NCBI GenBank assembly: GCA_902789725.1
Contig: CADAPC010000007.1
Coordinates: 1-56,035, forward strand
Source: an uncultured Bacteroidales bacterium
GTDB taxonomy: Bacteria; Bacteroidota; Bacteroidia; Bacteroidales; Bacteroidaceae
Reading direction: 5' to 3'
Length of the DNA: 56,035 nt
The position numbers were made by a program, and so were the translations under genes. Positions 35,573 to 49,763 of this stretch are shown in pieces (positions within the stretch are counted from its first letter, which is position 1; every line of letters begins with the position of its first letter). The notes beneath the pieces were generated by a model. The model was not told where the DNA came from. It worked only from the letters and a program-made list of their open reading frames with translations, and did no database searches.

Positions 35573-35757
35573 AGTGAAGAGTGAAAAGTGAATAGTGAAA
35601 AATCTAAGTTACCTTTGGATAAGTGAAGAGTGAAGAGTGAAAAGTGAACCTTTAGCTCGGCGTAGCCAAAAATCTAAGTTACTGTGCAAATGGAGTACCA
35701 ACAAAGCCGAATGGCAGGATACTTAGATTTTTCATTTTTCACTTTTCATTTTTCACT
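35573..35757. repeat. Palindromic AGTGAA element E1 (double left arm)
   Basis: Left arms: AGTGAA heptamers ending in AAAAATCTAAGTTAC at 35598-35612, and a second set ending in the same motif at 35668-35682. Right arm: ACTTAGATTTTT (35721-35732) followed by TTCATTT and TTCACTT units to 35757. The 43-nt loop 35679-35721 contains GCCGAATGGC. Its reverse complement is homologous to the loop of E2, so E1 and E2 lie in opposite orientation. The right arm supplies the TGA of the SRPBCC gene. Confidence 0.85.
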
Positions 35758-36214
35758 CATACGGTATCATTGCCAGCATGTCAGCAAATTTGTCCACTCC
35801 TTTTTCCAGATGGCTGCCCACCACCTGCTTCATGAAGAAGTTGAGGTCGGCATCGATGGTCACCTTCAGTTTGCTTGCCGTAGGACTTGTGGGCAGCACT
35901 TGAATCCAGAGTTTGAAGCTGACGGGCGAGTTGGTGGAGGTGAACTTCACGCACTTTTCGGGTTCGCGATCTACTATCTTCACGGCAATGGTGCCGATGG
36001 GTCCTGCGGGCGCGCTCACCGTGTCGGCGGTGAACTCCATTTGGCTCACGGCCTTGCGCACTTCGTCTATTTTGTCGGCAGGCAGCTGCGCCTGCACGTT
36101 GGGGTCGTCGATGCGATCCTTGATGACTGACAAGTTGGTCAAGTCAGACAGCTTGGCATACACTGCTCCCTGACTGTAGGGCACTTGCTTGATTTTGCTT
36201 TCGTATTTAGCCAT
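35753..36214 (-). CDS. SRPBCC-like protein of unknown function
   Basis: 153 residues with no signal peptide. The alternating strands and C-terminal helix (MAKYESKIKQVPYSQGAVYAKLSDLTNL at the start, ISVK-type strands in the middle, VVGSHLEKGVDKFADMLAMIPYE at the end) resemble the START/Bet v1-like hydrophobic-ligand fold. The ligand is unknown. It lies between argH and pyrE and is flanked on both sides by inverted copies of the same palindromic element. Its stop TGA is part of the downstream element's AGTGAA unit. No separate promoter is evident in the short upstream spacer. Confidence 0.75.
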   Translation of the reverse strand: MAKYESKIKQVPYSQGAVYAKLSDLTNLSVIKDRIDDPNVQAQLPADKIDEVRKAVSQMEFTADTVSAPAGPIGTIAVKIVDREPEKCVKFTSTNSPVSFKLWIQVLPTSPTASKLKVTIDADLNFFMKQVVGSHLEKGVDKFADMLAMIPYE

Positions 36215-36232
36215 AAAAACTAACTGTTTTTA

Positions 36233-36342
36233 AGTGAATAGTGAATAGTGAAAAGTGAAAAATCTAAGTTACCAGCCATTCGGGCTGTTGGCAACTCATC
36301 AGCAAAGGATTCTTAGATTTTTCACTTTTAGCTTTTCACTTA
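36233..36342. repeat. Palindromic AGTGAA element E2
   Basis: Left arm AGTGAAT, AGTGAAT, AGTGAAA, AGTGAA ending in AAAAATCTAAG (36258-36268). Right arm CTTAGATTTTTCACTTTT with GCTTTTCACTTA to 36342. The 43-nt loop 36269-36311 contains GCCATTCGG, then GTTGG, then CAT and GCA blocks shared in order with the reverse complement of the E1 loop. The right end abuts the TAA of pyrE. Confidence 0.88.
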
Positions 36343-36972
36343 TTTTCTCCATTCGCTTGGGTTGTTTCTCCACTCGTTCAGTACCGGGATTTGCTCTTCG
36401 GTGATGTAGCCCGTTTTGAGCGCCACCTCCAGCACTGCCTCGTAGTTGGTCAGCGTGATGAGCTTCACCTTAGCCTCGTCGAAAGCTTTCTTCGCCACGT
36501 CGAAACCGTAGGTGTAGCTAGCCACCATGCCGATGACCTCGCAGCCGTTGTTGCGGATGGCCTCGACCGCCTTGAGCGATGAGCCGCCTGTGGAGATGAG
36601 GTCTTCAATCACCACCACCTTCATGTCTGGTTTCAGTTCGCCCTCGATGAGGTTCTCAAGTCCGTGGTCCTTGGGTTTGCTGCGCACATACACAAAGGGT
36701 TTGAAGAGTGCGTCGGCCACCAGTGCGCCCTGTGGAATGGCTCCTGTGGCCACACCTGCAATGGCGTCCACGTTCTGAAAGTTCTCCTCGATGATGCGGC
36801 ATATTTCCAGCTTCACGAAGTTGCGCAGTTCGGGGTAGCTGAGTGTTTTGCGGTTGTCGCAGTAGAAGGGCGACTTCCATCCGCTTGCCCAGGTGAAGGG
36901 GTTTTCTGGCTGCAGCTTGATGGCCTTGATGTTCAGCAGTTTCCCTGCAAAGATTTTCTCCAATGACTTCAT
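36340..36972 (-). CDS. pyrE: Orotate phosphoribosyltransferase
   Basis: Joins orotate and PRPP to form orotidine 5'-phosphate in pyrimidine synthesis. The protein has 210 residues. The PRPP loop VVVIEDLISTGGSSLK spans residues 119-134; FTWASGWKSPFYCDNRKTLSYP binds orotate, and VRSKPKDHGLENLIEG is the flexible catalytic loop. Cytoplasmic dimer in known members. It has its own promoter (37005-37035). The TAA stop is directly followed by the AGTGAA element E2. The UMP kinase gene pyrH lies 2 kb away. Confidence 0.96.
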   Translation of the reverse strand: MKSLEKIFAGKLLNIKAIKLQPENPFTWASGWKSPFYCDNRKTLSYPELRNFVKLEICRIIEENFQNVDAIAGVATGAIPQGALVADALFKPFVYVRSKPKDHGLENLIEGELKPDMKVVVIEDLISTGGSSLKAVEAIRNNGCEVIGMVASYTYGFDVAKKAFDEAKVKLITLTNYEAVLEVALKTGYITEEQIPVLNEWRNNPSEWRK

Positions 36973-37004
36973 AAGAAAAGATGAGTTTAAGTTAGAAATT
37001 CATG

Positions 37005-37035
37005 CAAAGGTACGAATAAGCAAGAACAAAACAAA
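37005..37035 (-). promoter_or_regulatory. Promoter of pyrE
   Basis: -33 TTTG (37032-37035), 19-nt spacer, -7 TACCTTTG (37005-37012), read leftward; the -7 box has the recurring TTCG before and CA after it. Confidence 0.8.
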
Positions 37036-37137
37036 AAGAAAACCGTTTTTTCGTATTTAATGTCTGGCGAAAAATTCCTCTGCATCCGACAGCGGCGCAA
37101 AAAAAAGACTGAAAAAAACATATTTGTTCAAGTTTCT

Positions 37138-37168
37138 TTTGCGGAAAAGAGAAAAATCCATAACTTTG
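37138..37168 (+). promoter_or_regulatory. Promoter of the GH30 gene
   Basis: -33 TTTG (37138-37141), 19-nt spacer, -7 TAACTTTG (37161-37168), 27 bp before the ATG at 37196. Confidence 0.8.
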
Positions 37169-37195
37169 TGCCATCATTCAAAAAAGGACACAAAA

Positions 37196-38689
37196 ATGAT
37201 AAAAATGATTTTGTTGGCATCCAGCCTTTTTGTCTTTGCAGAGAGCGGCGCGCAGACGTTCAGACACTATGTCACAACGGAGGCAGAAGCCTGGCAGCAG
37301 TCAAAAGTGACGCTCAGCGCAAAGGGGGCCAAGGAGCCTCTGCTGCAAGTGGACGGCACCGAGAAAGGACACGAATTTAGGGCATGGGGCACCTGCTTCA
37401 ACGAGTTGGACCTTGATGCGCTGGAATTGCTCTCGGCCGATGCCCAGCAGGAGGTGATGCAGCGTCTCTTCTCGCCCGATGGCGAACTGAAATTCATGCG
37501 CGGCCGGTTGACCATGAATGCCAACGACTACAGCCGTGCATGGTACTCGTGCGACACGGTGGCAGGCGATTTCGGCCTCAAATATTTCAACATTGAGCAT
37601 GACAAGCAGAACGTGATTCGCCTCATCCGCATGGCACAGAAGTGGCAGCCAGACCTCACTTTCTGGATGTCGCCCTGGAGTCCGCCTGCATGGATGAAAA
37701 TCAACAACGACTACCCCGTGCTGAGCAGCCCCTTCAACCAGCAACCCAAAGAGAAGGATTATCTGCTCTACGATTCGAATGAGGAGACCGACCCCGACGA
37801 GATGAAACTTCTGGGCGACCGCAGCGGTGTGTTCCCGCGCCGTCTGGCCTCACAGAACTACTTCATCCAAGACCAACGCTATCTGCAAGCCTACGCCAAC
37901 ATGTTCTGCCGCTTTATCGACCTTTATGCCGCAGAGGGAATCCCCATCGACATGGTGATGTATCAGAACGAGGCCTACAGTTACACTCCCTATCCTGGCT
38001 GTGCCTGGACTGCAGAAGGCACACAGAACTTCAACCGCAACTACCTCCGCCCCACCTTGGCCAAACTGCACCCCGAAGTGAAACTCTATCTGGGTACATT
38101 CAACACAAACCGCATCGACTACGTGGAGAAGATTGTCGATGGGCTCAAAGACGAAGTGCAGGGGCTGGGCATCCAGTGGGAATGCCGCGAACACTTGGCG
38201 CGTCTGGGCAGCCGCTACCCTCATCTGCACATGATTTCCTCGGAGAGCGAGTGTGGCAACGGGTCGATGGATTGGACTCAGGGCGAACACACATTCCATC
38301 TGCTGTGCGACTACATCGGACGTGGATGCGACGAATATTTCATCTGGAACTTCATACTTTGCGACAACGGCCAGAGTCCGTGGGGATGGCGGCAAAACGC
38401 CCTCATTCAGGTGGACTCGAAAACGCGCCAGCATCGCTACACGGCAGAGTACTATGCGGTGAAGCACTTCTCCAACCTGGTTCCCCCTGGCAGCCGCATG
38501 ATTGCCTACCAGAGCAAGGACGAAACACACGGCACACCTGCCATTGTCTTCGTGCGGCCCGACAACAAGCGTGTGGCCATTGTGGGCAACCTCACAGCCG
38601 AGCAGCGCGATGTGACGATTCAACTGGGGCGTAAGTACCTCAATGCCCCCCTCCCCCCACACTCCTTCCACTCCTTTGTCGAGCGGTAG
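37196..38689 (+). CDS. Secreted glycoside hydrolase family 30 protein
   Basis: 497 residues with a signal peptide (MIKMILLASSLFVFAESGAQ). GH30 features: GTCFNELDLDAL at the barrel start, FWMSPWSPPAWMK, acid/base Glu259 in MYQNEAYSY, and a nucleophile at Glu350 or Glu352 in ISSESECGNG. The C-terminal beta-domain ends with the typical late LPPHSFHSFV. GH30 members cleave beta-glucosyl, beta-1,6-glucan or xylan bonds; a glucosylceramidase or beta-1,6-glucanase-like activity is the usual annotation, but substrate is unproven. An in-frame ATG at 37124 would lie upstream of the promoter, so 37196 is the start. Apparently monocistronic. Confidence 0.9.
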   Translation: MIKMILLASSLFVFAESGAQTFRHYVTTEAEAWQQSKVTLSAKGAKEPLLQVDGTEKGHEFRAWGTCFNELDLDALELLSADAQQEVMQRLFSPDGELKFMRGRLTMNANDYSRAWYSCDTVAGDFGLKYFNIEHDKQNVIRLIRMAQKWQPDLTFWMSPWSPPAWMKINNDYPVLSSPFNQQPKEKDYLLYDSNEETDPDEMKLLGDRSGVFPRRLASQNYFIQDQRYLQAYANMFCRFIDLYAAEGIPIDMVMYQNEAYSYTPYPGCAWTAEGTQNFNRNYLRPTLAKLHPEVKLYLGTFNTNRIDYVEKIVDGLKDEVQGLGIQWECREHLARLGSRYPHLHMISSESECGNGSMDWTQGEHTFHLLCDYIGRGCDEYFIWNFILCDNGQSPWGWRQNALIQVDSKTRQHRYTAEYYAVKHFSNLVPPGSRMIAYQSKDETHGTPAIVFVRPDNKRVAIVGNLTAEQRDVTIQLGRKYLNAPLPPHSFHSFVER

Positions 38690-38804
38690 TGACCTCCTTT
38701 GCCCCGTGGCGAAGCCTCCCGATGGCGAACCGTACCCCTCGACTACGGCATAGTGTACCCCTCGGGTACGATTCTTGGGCTGTTCCAAATTCTGTGTGCG
38801 TTTT

Positions 38805-38836
38805 CTTGGTCTGTTCAAAATAAAGTGGTAATTTTG
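38805..38836 (+). promoter_or_regulatory. Promoter of pyrH
   Basis: -33-like CTTG (38805-38808), 20-nt spacer, -7 TAATTTTG (38829-38836), 47 bp before the start. The spacer between GH30 and this site has a duplicated GTACCCCTCG (38731 and 38755). Confidence 0.65.
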
Positions 38837-38883
38837 CAGCACTTTATCCAAGAGGTTATTCACAAAAAAACGAGAATATAGAT

Positions 38884-39594
38884 ATGGCAAAATTCAAACG
38901 TATTCTGCTGAAGCTCTCAGGCGAGAGTTTGGCAGGCGAACAGAAGCAGGGCATCAACGTGGAGCGACTCAACGAGTATGCCCAGCAAATTAAGGAGATA
39001 GCTGAGATGGGGGTGCAGATAGGCATCGTCATCGGCGGTGGCAACATCTTCCGCGGATTGAGCGGAGCAGGCAAGGGATTTGACCGCGTGAAGGGCGACC
39101 AAATGGGCATGTGCGCCACAGTCATCAACTCGCTGGCCCTTTCCAGCGCACTGGATGCCGTGGGGCAAAAGAACCGCGTGCTCACGGCCATCAGGATGGA
39201 ACCCATCGGTGAGTTCTACAGCAAGTGGAAGGCTATTGAGGCCATGGAGCGCGGCGAGGTGGTGATTATGAGTGCCGGCACCGGTTCGCCTTACTTCACC
39301 ACCGACACGGGTTCGTCCCTGCGCGGCATTGAGATTGAGGCCAACGTGATGCTGAAGGGCACGCGTGTAGATGGTGTCTATACAGCCGACCCTGAGAAGG
39401 ACCCCACCGCAACGAAATATCACGACATCACATACGCCGACGTGATTGCGCAGGGGCTGAAGGTGATGGACATCACCGCCACCGCCATGTGCATGCAGAA
39501 CAACCTGCCCATCTATGTCTTCAACATGGACATTCTGGGCAACTTGAAAAAGGTGATGGAGGGTCAGGAGATTGGCACGCTGGTGCACAATTGA
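38884..39594 (+). CDS. pyrH: UMP kinase
   Basis: Phosphorylates UMP to UDP; hexameric bacterial-type amino-acid-kinase fold. The protein has 236 residues. Signatures: FKRILLKLSGESL at the N-terminus, GIVIGGGNIFRG, FDRVKGDQMGMCATVINSLAL, and GTGSPYFTTDTGSSLRGIEI with VDGVYTADPEKDPTA. Cytoplasmic. Monocistronic, with a promoter and a hairpin terminator. Confidence 0.97.
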   Translation: MAKFKRILLKLSGESLAGEQKQGINVERLNEYAQQIKEIAEMGVQIGIVIGGGNIFRGLSGAGKGFDRVKGDQMGMCATVINSLALSSALDAVGQKNRVLTAIRMEPIGEFYSKWKAIEAMERGEVVIMSAGTGSPYFTTDTGSSLRGIEIEANVMLKGTRVDGVYTADPEKDPTATKYHDITYADVIAQGLKVMDITATAMCMQNNLPIYVFNMDILGNLKKVMEGQEIGTLVHN

Positions 39595-39636
39595 ATGATT
39601 GAAAGAATGAATAGCTCCAGCGGTGGCTGAAGAAAA

Positions 39637-39680
39637 AGAAGTGGCAGTTGTCCTCTCGACAGCTGCCACTTCTGGGTTTT
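39637..39680 (+). terminator. Rho-independent terminator after pyrH
   Basis: AGAAGTGGCAGTTGTC (39637-39652) pairs with GACAGCTGCCACTTCT (39658-39673), 16 bp with one G-U pair and a 5-nt loop, followed by GGGTTTTTG. Confidence 0.8.
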
Positions 39681-39771
39681 TGAATAGAGGATTGTGGTGT
39701 GCATTCCCCTTTCGTGTCATCAACACTACTGCCAGTCAGCAGATGTTGATGTTCATATATTCTGCAATCAA

Positions 39772-42700
39772 TTATTTAGCGTACTTCTTCACACCGTTCT
39801 GGATGATGATGCCCTTGTAGTTCTTGTCCACACGCTGACCAGCGAGGTTGTAGATGGCATCATTGCCAGCTTGAGTGGCTGGAGTCACCTCGGCAATGCC
39901 AGTGAGAACATTCTTGAAGGTGTCGCCAGAGAGGTAGTAGAGTTCGAAGTCGTCCATGATGACCCAGTCGTTGCCGATGGCGTCAGTCTTGCGGATGCCC
40001 ACCTCAAGCACGTCGCCAGAGTTGATGGTGATTTGCACCTTGTTGGTGACAGCCTCAGGCTTGTTGACGCACCACATGTAGAAGCCGTACATGGACGCTG
40101 GGAAGTAGTAAGTGTTTTCGCCCACTGTCAGTTTCTCGTCGAATGGGTAGCTGCCTTCGGCCACGTGGTTGTAGCTTGCAGTTTCCACGTCTTCACCTTC
40201 GCCTGTGGGAGCCATTGTGGTGATGTTCACTGGGAATGGTTCAGGCATGTCTTCCTCCTTGTCGTAGCGAGTCACCACTTCGGTGAAGGAGTTCTCGCTG
40301 CTGATGAGCGACTCGATGGCCTTGACGTAAGTGAACTCGTCGTTGCTGTCGCTTGTTCTTGCAAAGAGCTGTGCGTTGTGGTTGTTCCAAGTCTCTTCAT
40401 CGCTAGCTGTCTGGTAAGCTTCGAAGCGCTGAGCACCCACGTCGTTACCATCGCGGTAGATGGCTTTGACGCGAAGTTCGTAAGTACCGGCTGGGAGACC
40501 TGCAATCTTCTGAGAGAAGGTGAATGGACCCTTGTTCCAAAGTTCGGCATTTTCACGTCCGTATTCGTTGATGGTAGCGTTGAATTCGCAATCCCAACCT
40601 GGAGCACCCTCTGTAGAGGTGTTGGCAATCATATCGCGGATAGGACCTTCGGCGAAGGTGGGGTTCTTCATCATAGAAGTGATGTCGAGTGGTTGAGCCT
40701 CTGTTGCATCGCCTGCACCCTTAGCTTCCATGTCGGCAATGTTCATTGGGAAAGCAAGTTCTTGAACGTACTTGTCAAGCACCTTTGCTTCCTGGTAAGC
40801 CTCTTTCAGCACGGCTGCTTGCTTGGTTAGGAGGTCGTTGAGGGCTGCGGAGTTGTATGCCTTAGCCTTTTCGTAGGTGGCCAGATAAGTGGTGTAGGCA
40901 GCAGCGGCTGTGTTGGCACCTTCTACCAGTTCGTAAGTGTCGCTCTCAGTTGTGCCCAGCATGATGGCATATTCGAGAGCCTTGGTCAGAATGGCCTGCT
41001 CCTCTTCATCTTCGTACTGAGTCATCAGCTCAGTGTAAGTTTGGTCGGCTTTGAAGTTGTTGATGGCCTTGTTAGCGTTAGCCACATATTCCTTAGCTTC
41101 GCCCAACACCACCTTGGTGAGCTGGAAGCTTGCGTCGTCGTTGATTTCGGCAGGTATGTCGGCCATAATCTTGTTGGCAGCAGCCTTGTCGCCTGCCCAA
41201 GTCAAACCATCGATGCTTTCCTTCACAGCATTGATTTCGGGCTGGATGAGTGTAGCATAGTCAGGAGTTTCGCCATAGTAGTAGAGGCGGAAGCCTGTCA
41301 CGGCTGAGAAGCCGTTGTCGCGGCAAGCGATGAGGATTTCGCCATCGCTGACGAGGATCATGTCGGTTTCCAGTTCTTTCCACTGGTTGATGTCCTTGCC
41401 CCACCAGCCACCAGGCTCGAGGTAAGCTGATTCGGAAACGTTTTCGCCCGACTGGATGAAGATGCGGTTCTTGCAGAGCTTGTCGGCATCGTTCCAGTCG
41501 TTCATCCAAGTCTGTGCAAGTGCCTTCAGTTTGTAGTAGCCATTGGGCACACCTGTAATGCGCTGAGCAATGTCGCGCTGGTAGTCGTCAGCGTCGGTGT
41601 GTGGCATATCCCACTTCTTGGCGCAGCTCAGGTTGTCGTTCCAGTAGATGACGAGTCCGTTGTTCACCTGATACCACTGACCCACCACGCTGGAGTTGCT
41701 GGAGATGGTCACCTTGTCAGCAATAGGAGTGGCTTCGGCCTTTCCTTCGTCGCTGCGGCCCTTGCCAGTACCATCCACGTCATCATAATCGCTCCAACCG
41801 GCATCGAGAGCTGCCTGATTGGGTGCCCACCAGTTAGCACCAGCGTCCCAAGTGGGTTCAAATTCAGGATTGCAGAACCAAGGATATGCAATGAGGGAGG
41901 TGAAGTCGTATGCTCCGTCCACCTTGTCTTGTGTCTGCAGATAAACCACGCGGGCGGCCAATAGCTCGTTGTAAGCATTGTCGAACGAGTCGAAGTCGCC
42001 TTCCACGTCCTCGTTGTCGGGGTCAATCAGGCTTTGTGCATTCTGCAAAGCTGTGTTGAAGGCTGCTTTGCCAGCATAGTCAGTCTTAGAAGCAAGATTC
42101 TCCATTGCGGCAATCACGTCGGCCAGTCTTGTACGAGCTTCCTGAGCTTGGAGAGCCTTATCGTAGAGCGCAATGATGATGGGCAGAGCCTCTTCGCACT
42201 CTTCCTTCGACATGTTGGAAACAGTGCCGAACGCACCGTCAATCTCTTCCATGAGGGCATCGCCCAGCAGGGTGTAGAGCAAACCGCCGTCATAGGTGTC
42301 GCGGATGGCTTCCACCTTCTTGTAGTAGTCGGTGATGTCGTCCTGTAGAGCCATCAGTTCGGCAGCTTCACCAGCCTCGCCCATGTAATACATTTTAAAA
42401 TTAGTGGCCATGAAGGAGTCGGCACTACGAACGGCTGTCTTCTTCACACCGATGCGCACGTAGCCGTCATCCACCAGGAAGAAGTTTACCGTGTTGTAAG
42501 TGACATCGTCTTCGTCGTAGGGCATGTATTTGCCTGCCTGGAACCACTTCAACGATCCGGGCACAGAGGTGGGACCCCATCCTTTTGCACCGTAATCACC
42601 GTCGGTCATGTCCCATCCTGGGTCGGCATCGCCTGCCTCGTGCATGTCGTAAATCTTTGTGTCCTGAAAGTCGAAGAGGCGAGGCATGAGCGGATTGGAG

Positions 42701-43128
42701 AAGGAACGCCCGCCTGTAAACTTGTCGCTGGTGATGTCGTAAGTGCCGTTTTGTACGTAAATCTCAGCGTTGTCCTCCCATCTGCTTTCATCCCCATAGC
42801 TGTTGGGGTCGTCGTCCCAAGAAGTACCACAGCGGTAGTAGCCTTGACACTCCACCTTGTACATACCAGCTGGCAGCTGCACGTACTGATAGAGGTCGGC
42901 GTTTTCTCCGTCGTAACATTCAAAGAGTCCACCTGTTGTGGTGGTCGTACCCTTGGTGCTTTCAAATTTCCAGAAGTCCATTGGGTCATTCTCGAAACTG
43001 AGGTTGCCCCAGCTCACTTGGTCAGTGATGTCATCACCCACCTTCCACTTCGATGCATCGGGCACTTGAGCGGAGAGCTTTGTCATGCCCAGCAAGAGGC
43101 ATGATGTCAGAAGTAATGCTTTCTTCAT
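39772..43128 (-). CDS. Large secreted protein with three repeated sandwich-like modules
   Basis: 1118 residues: a signal peptide (MKKALLLTSCLLLGMTKLSA) and a Bacteroidetes C-terminal tail (IYNLAGQRVDKNYKGIIIQNGVKKYAK). Three segments share a core of LPAGMYKVECQGYYR, VPNGYYKLKALAQTW or LPAGTYELRVKAIYR, each followed by a long Asp/Asn/Trp-rich stretch. This suggests repeated jelly-roll, carbohydrate-binding-like domains. They are separated by Ala-rich helical segments (about 260-400 and 630-800). No catalytic motif is recognised; a surface binding or adhesion role is an inference. It is divergent from the HTCS gene and has its own promoter. Confidence 0.8.
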   Translation of the reverse strand: MKKALLLTSCLLLGMTKLSAQVPDASKWKVGDDITDQVSWGNLSFENDPMDFWKFESTKGTTTTTGGLFECYDGENADLYQYVQLPAGMYKVECQGYYRCGTSWDDDPNSYGDESRWEDNAEIYVQNGTYDITSDKFTGGRSFSNPLMPRLFDFQDTKIYDMHEAGDADPGWDMTDGDYGAKGWGPTSVPGSLKWFQAGKYMPYDEDDVTYNTVNFFLVDDGYVRIGVKKTAVRSADSFMATNFKMYYMGEAGEAAELMALQDDITDYYKKVEAIRDTYDGGLLYTLLGDALMEEIDGAFGTVSNMSKEECEEALPIIIALYDKALQAQEARTRLADVIAAMENLASKTDYAGKAAFNTALQNAQSLIDPDNEDVEGDFDSFDNAYNELLAARVVYLQTQDKVDGAYDFTSLIAYPWFCNPEFEPTWDAGANWWAPNQAALDAGWSDYDDVDGTGKGRSDEGKAEATPIADKVTISSNSSVVGQWYQVNNGLVIYWNDNLSCAKKWDMPHTDADDYQRDIAQRITGVPNGYYKLKALAQTWMNDWNDADKLCKNRIFIQSGENVSESAYLEPGGWWGKDINQWKELETDMILVSDGEILIACRDNGFSAVTGFRLYYYGETPDYATLIQPEINAVKESIDGLTWAGDKAAANKIMADIPAEINDDASFQLTKVVLGEAKEYVANANKAINNFKADQTYTELMTQYEDEEEQAILTKALEYAIMLGTTESDTYELVEGANTAAAAYTTYLATYEKAKAYNSAALNDLLTKQAAVLKEAYQEAKVLDKYVQELAFPMNIADMEAKGAGDATEAQPLDITSMMKNPTFAEGPIRDMIANTSTEGAPGWDCEFNATINEYGRENAELWNKGPFTFSQKIAGLPAGTYELRVKAIYRDGNDVGAQRFEAYQTASDEETWNNHNAQLFARTSDSNDEFTYVKAIESLISSENSFTEVVTRYDKEEDMPEPFPVNITTMAPTGEGEDVETASYNHVAEGSYPFDEKLTVGENTYYFPASMYGFYMWCVNKPEAVTNKVQITINSGDVLEVGIRKTDAIGNDWVIMDDFELYYLSGDTFKNVLTGIAEVTPATQAGNDAIYNLAGQRVDKNYKGIIIQNGVKKYAK

Positions 43129-43187
43129 AATAGATAATGTAAAAAGAATAGATAAAGTTATAAAACTTGGTTTAGGAAAAAACTATG

Positions 43188-43219
43188 CAAAATTACGTGC
43201 TTTCTTTCAAATGCGCAAG
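43188..43219 (-). promoter_or_regulatory. Promoter of the 1118-residue protein gene
   Basis: Read leftward: -33-like CTTG (43216-43219), 20-nt spacer, -7 TAATTTTG (43188-43195), 60 bp before the start. Confidence 0.6.
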
Positions 43220-43364
43220 ATGCTTTTTCAGCATTAAAAAAGATTGTTCCATTTTTTGAAGAAAAAATTGTTCCTTTTGTGTACCAATGTTACATAATTG
43301 AAAGTTTTTGTTTCATTTCTATAAAAAACATGAGGAAAATTACTCCTGTTTTCAGAAAAAGATG

Positions 43365-43372
43365 TACCTTTG
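43365..43372 (+). promoter_or_regulatory. -7 box of the HTCS gene
   Basis: TACCTTTG 38 bp before the ATG at 43411; the -33 element is not clear. It rules out the in-frame upstream ATG at 43279 as start. Confidence 0.5.
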
Positions 43373-43410
43373 TGTGCTTAAACTTTCAAACTAACTTAAC
43401 TAATCACTCC

Positions 43411-49751
<6,341 letters not shown>

Positions 49752-49763
49752 TTATATTAACTC

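Noticed and set aside
35573..36342. CRISPR array from the repeated AGTGAA/AAAAATCTAAG units
   Set aside because: Units are 7 bp, without regular 30-40 nt spacers, and no cas genes are present; the structure is palindromic.
37850..38890. Leftward 346-codon frame opposite the GH30 gene
   Set aside because: Antisense to a well-supported glycosidase; its start lies in the pyrH leader and it shows no motifs.
39694..40830. Rightward 378-codon frame opposite the 1118-residue protein
   Set aside because: Antisense shadow; the secreted protein has signal peptide, repeats and sorting tail in the other strand.
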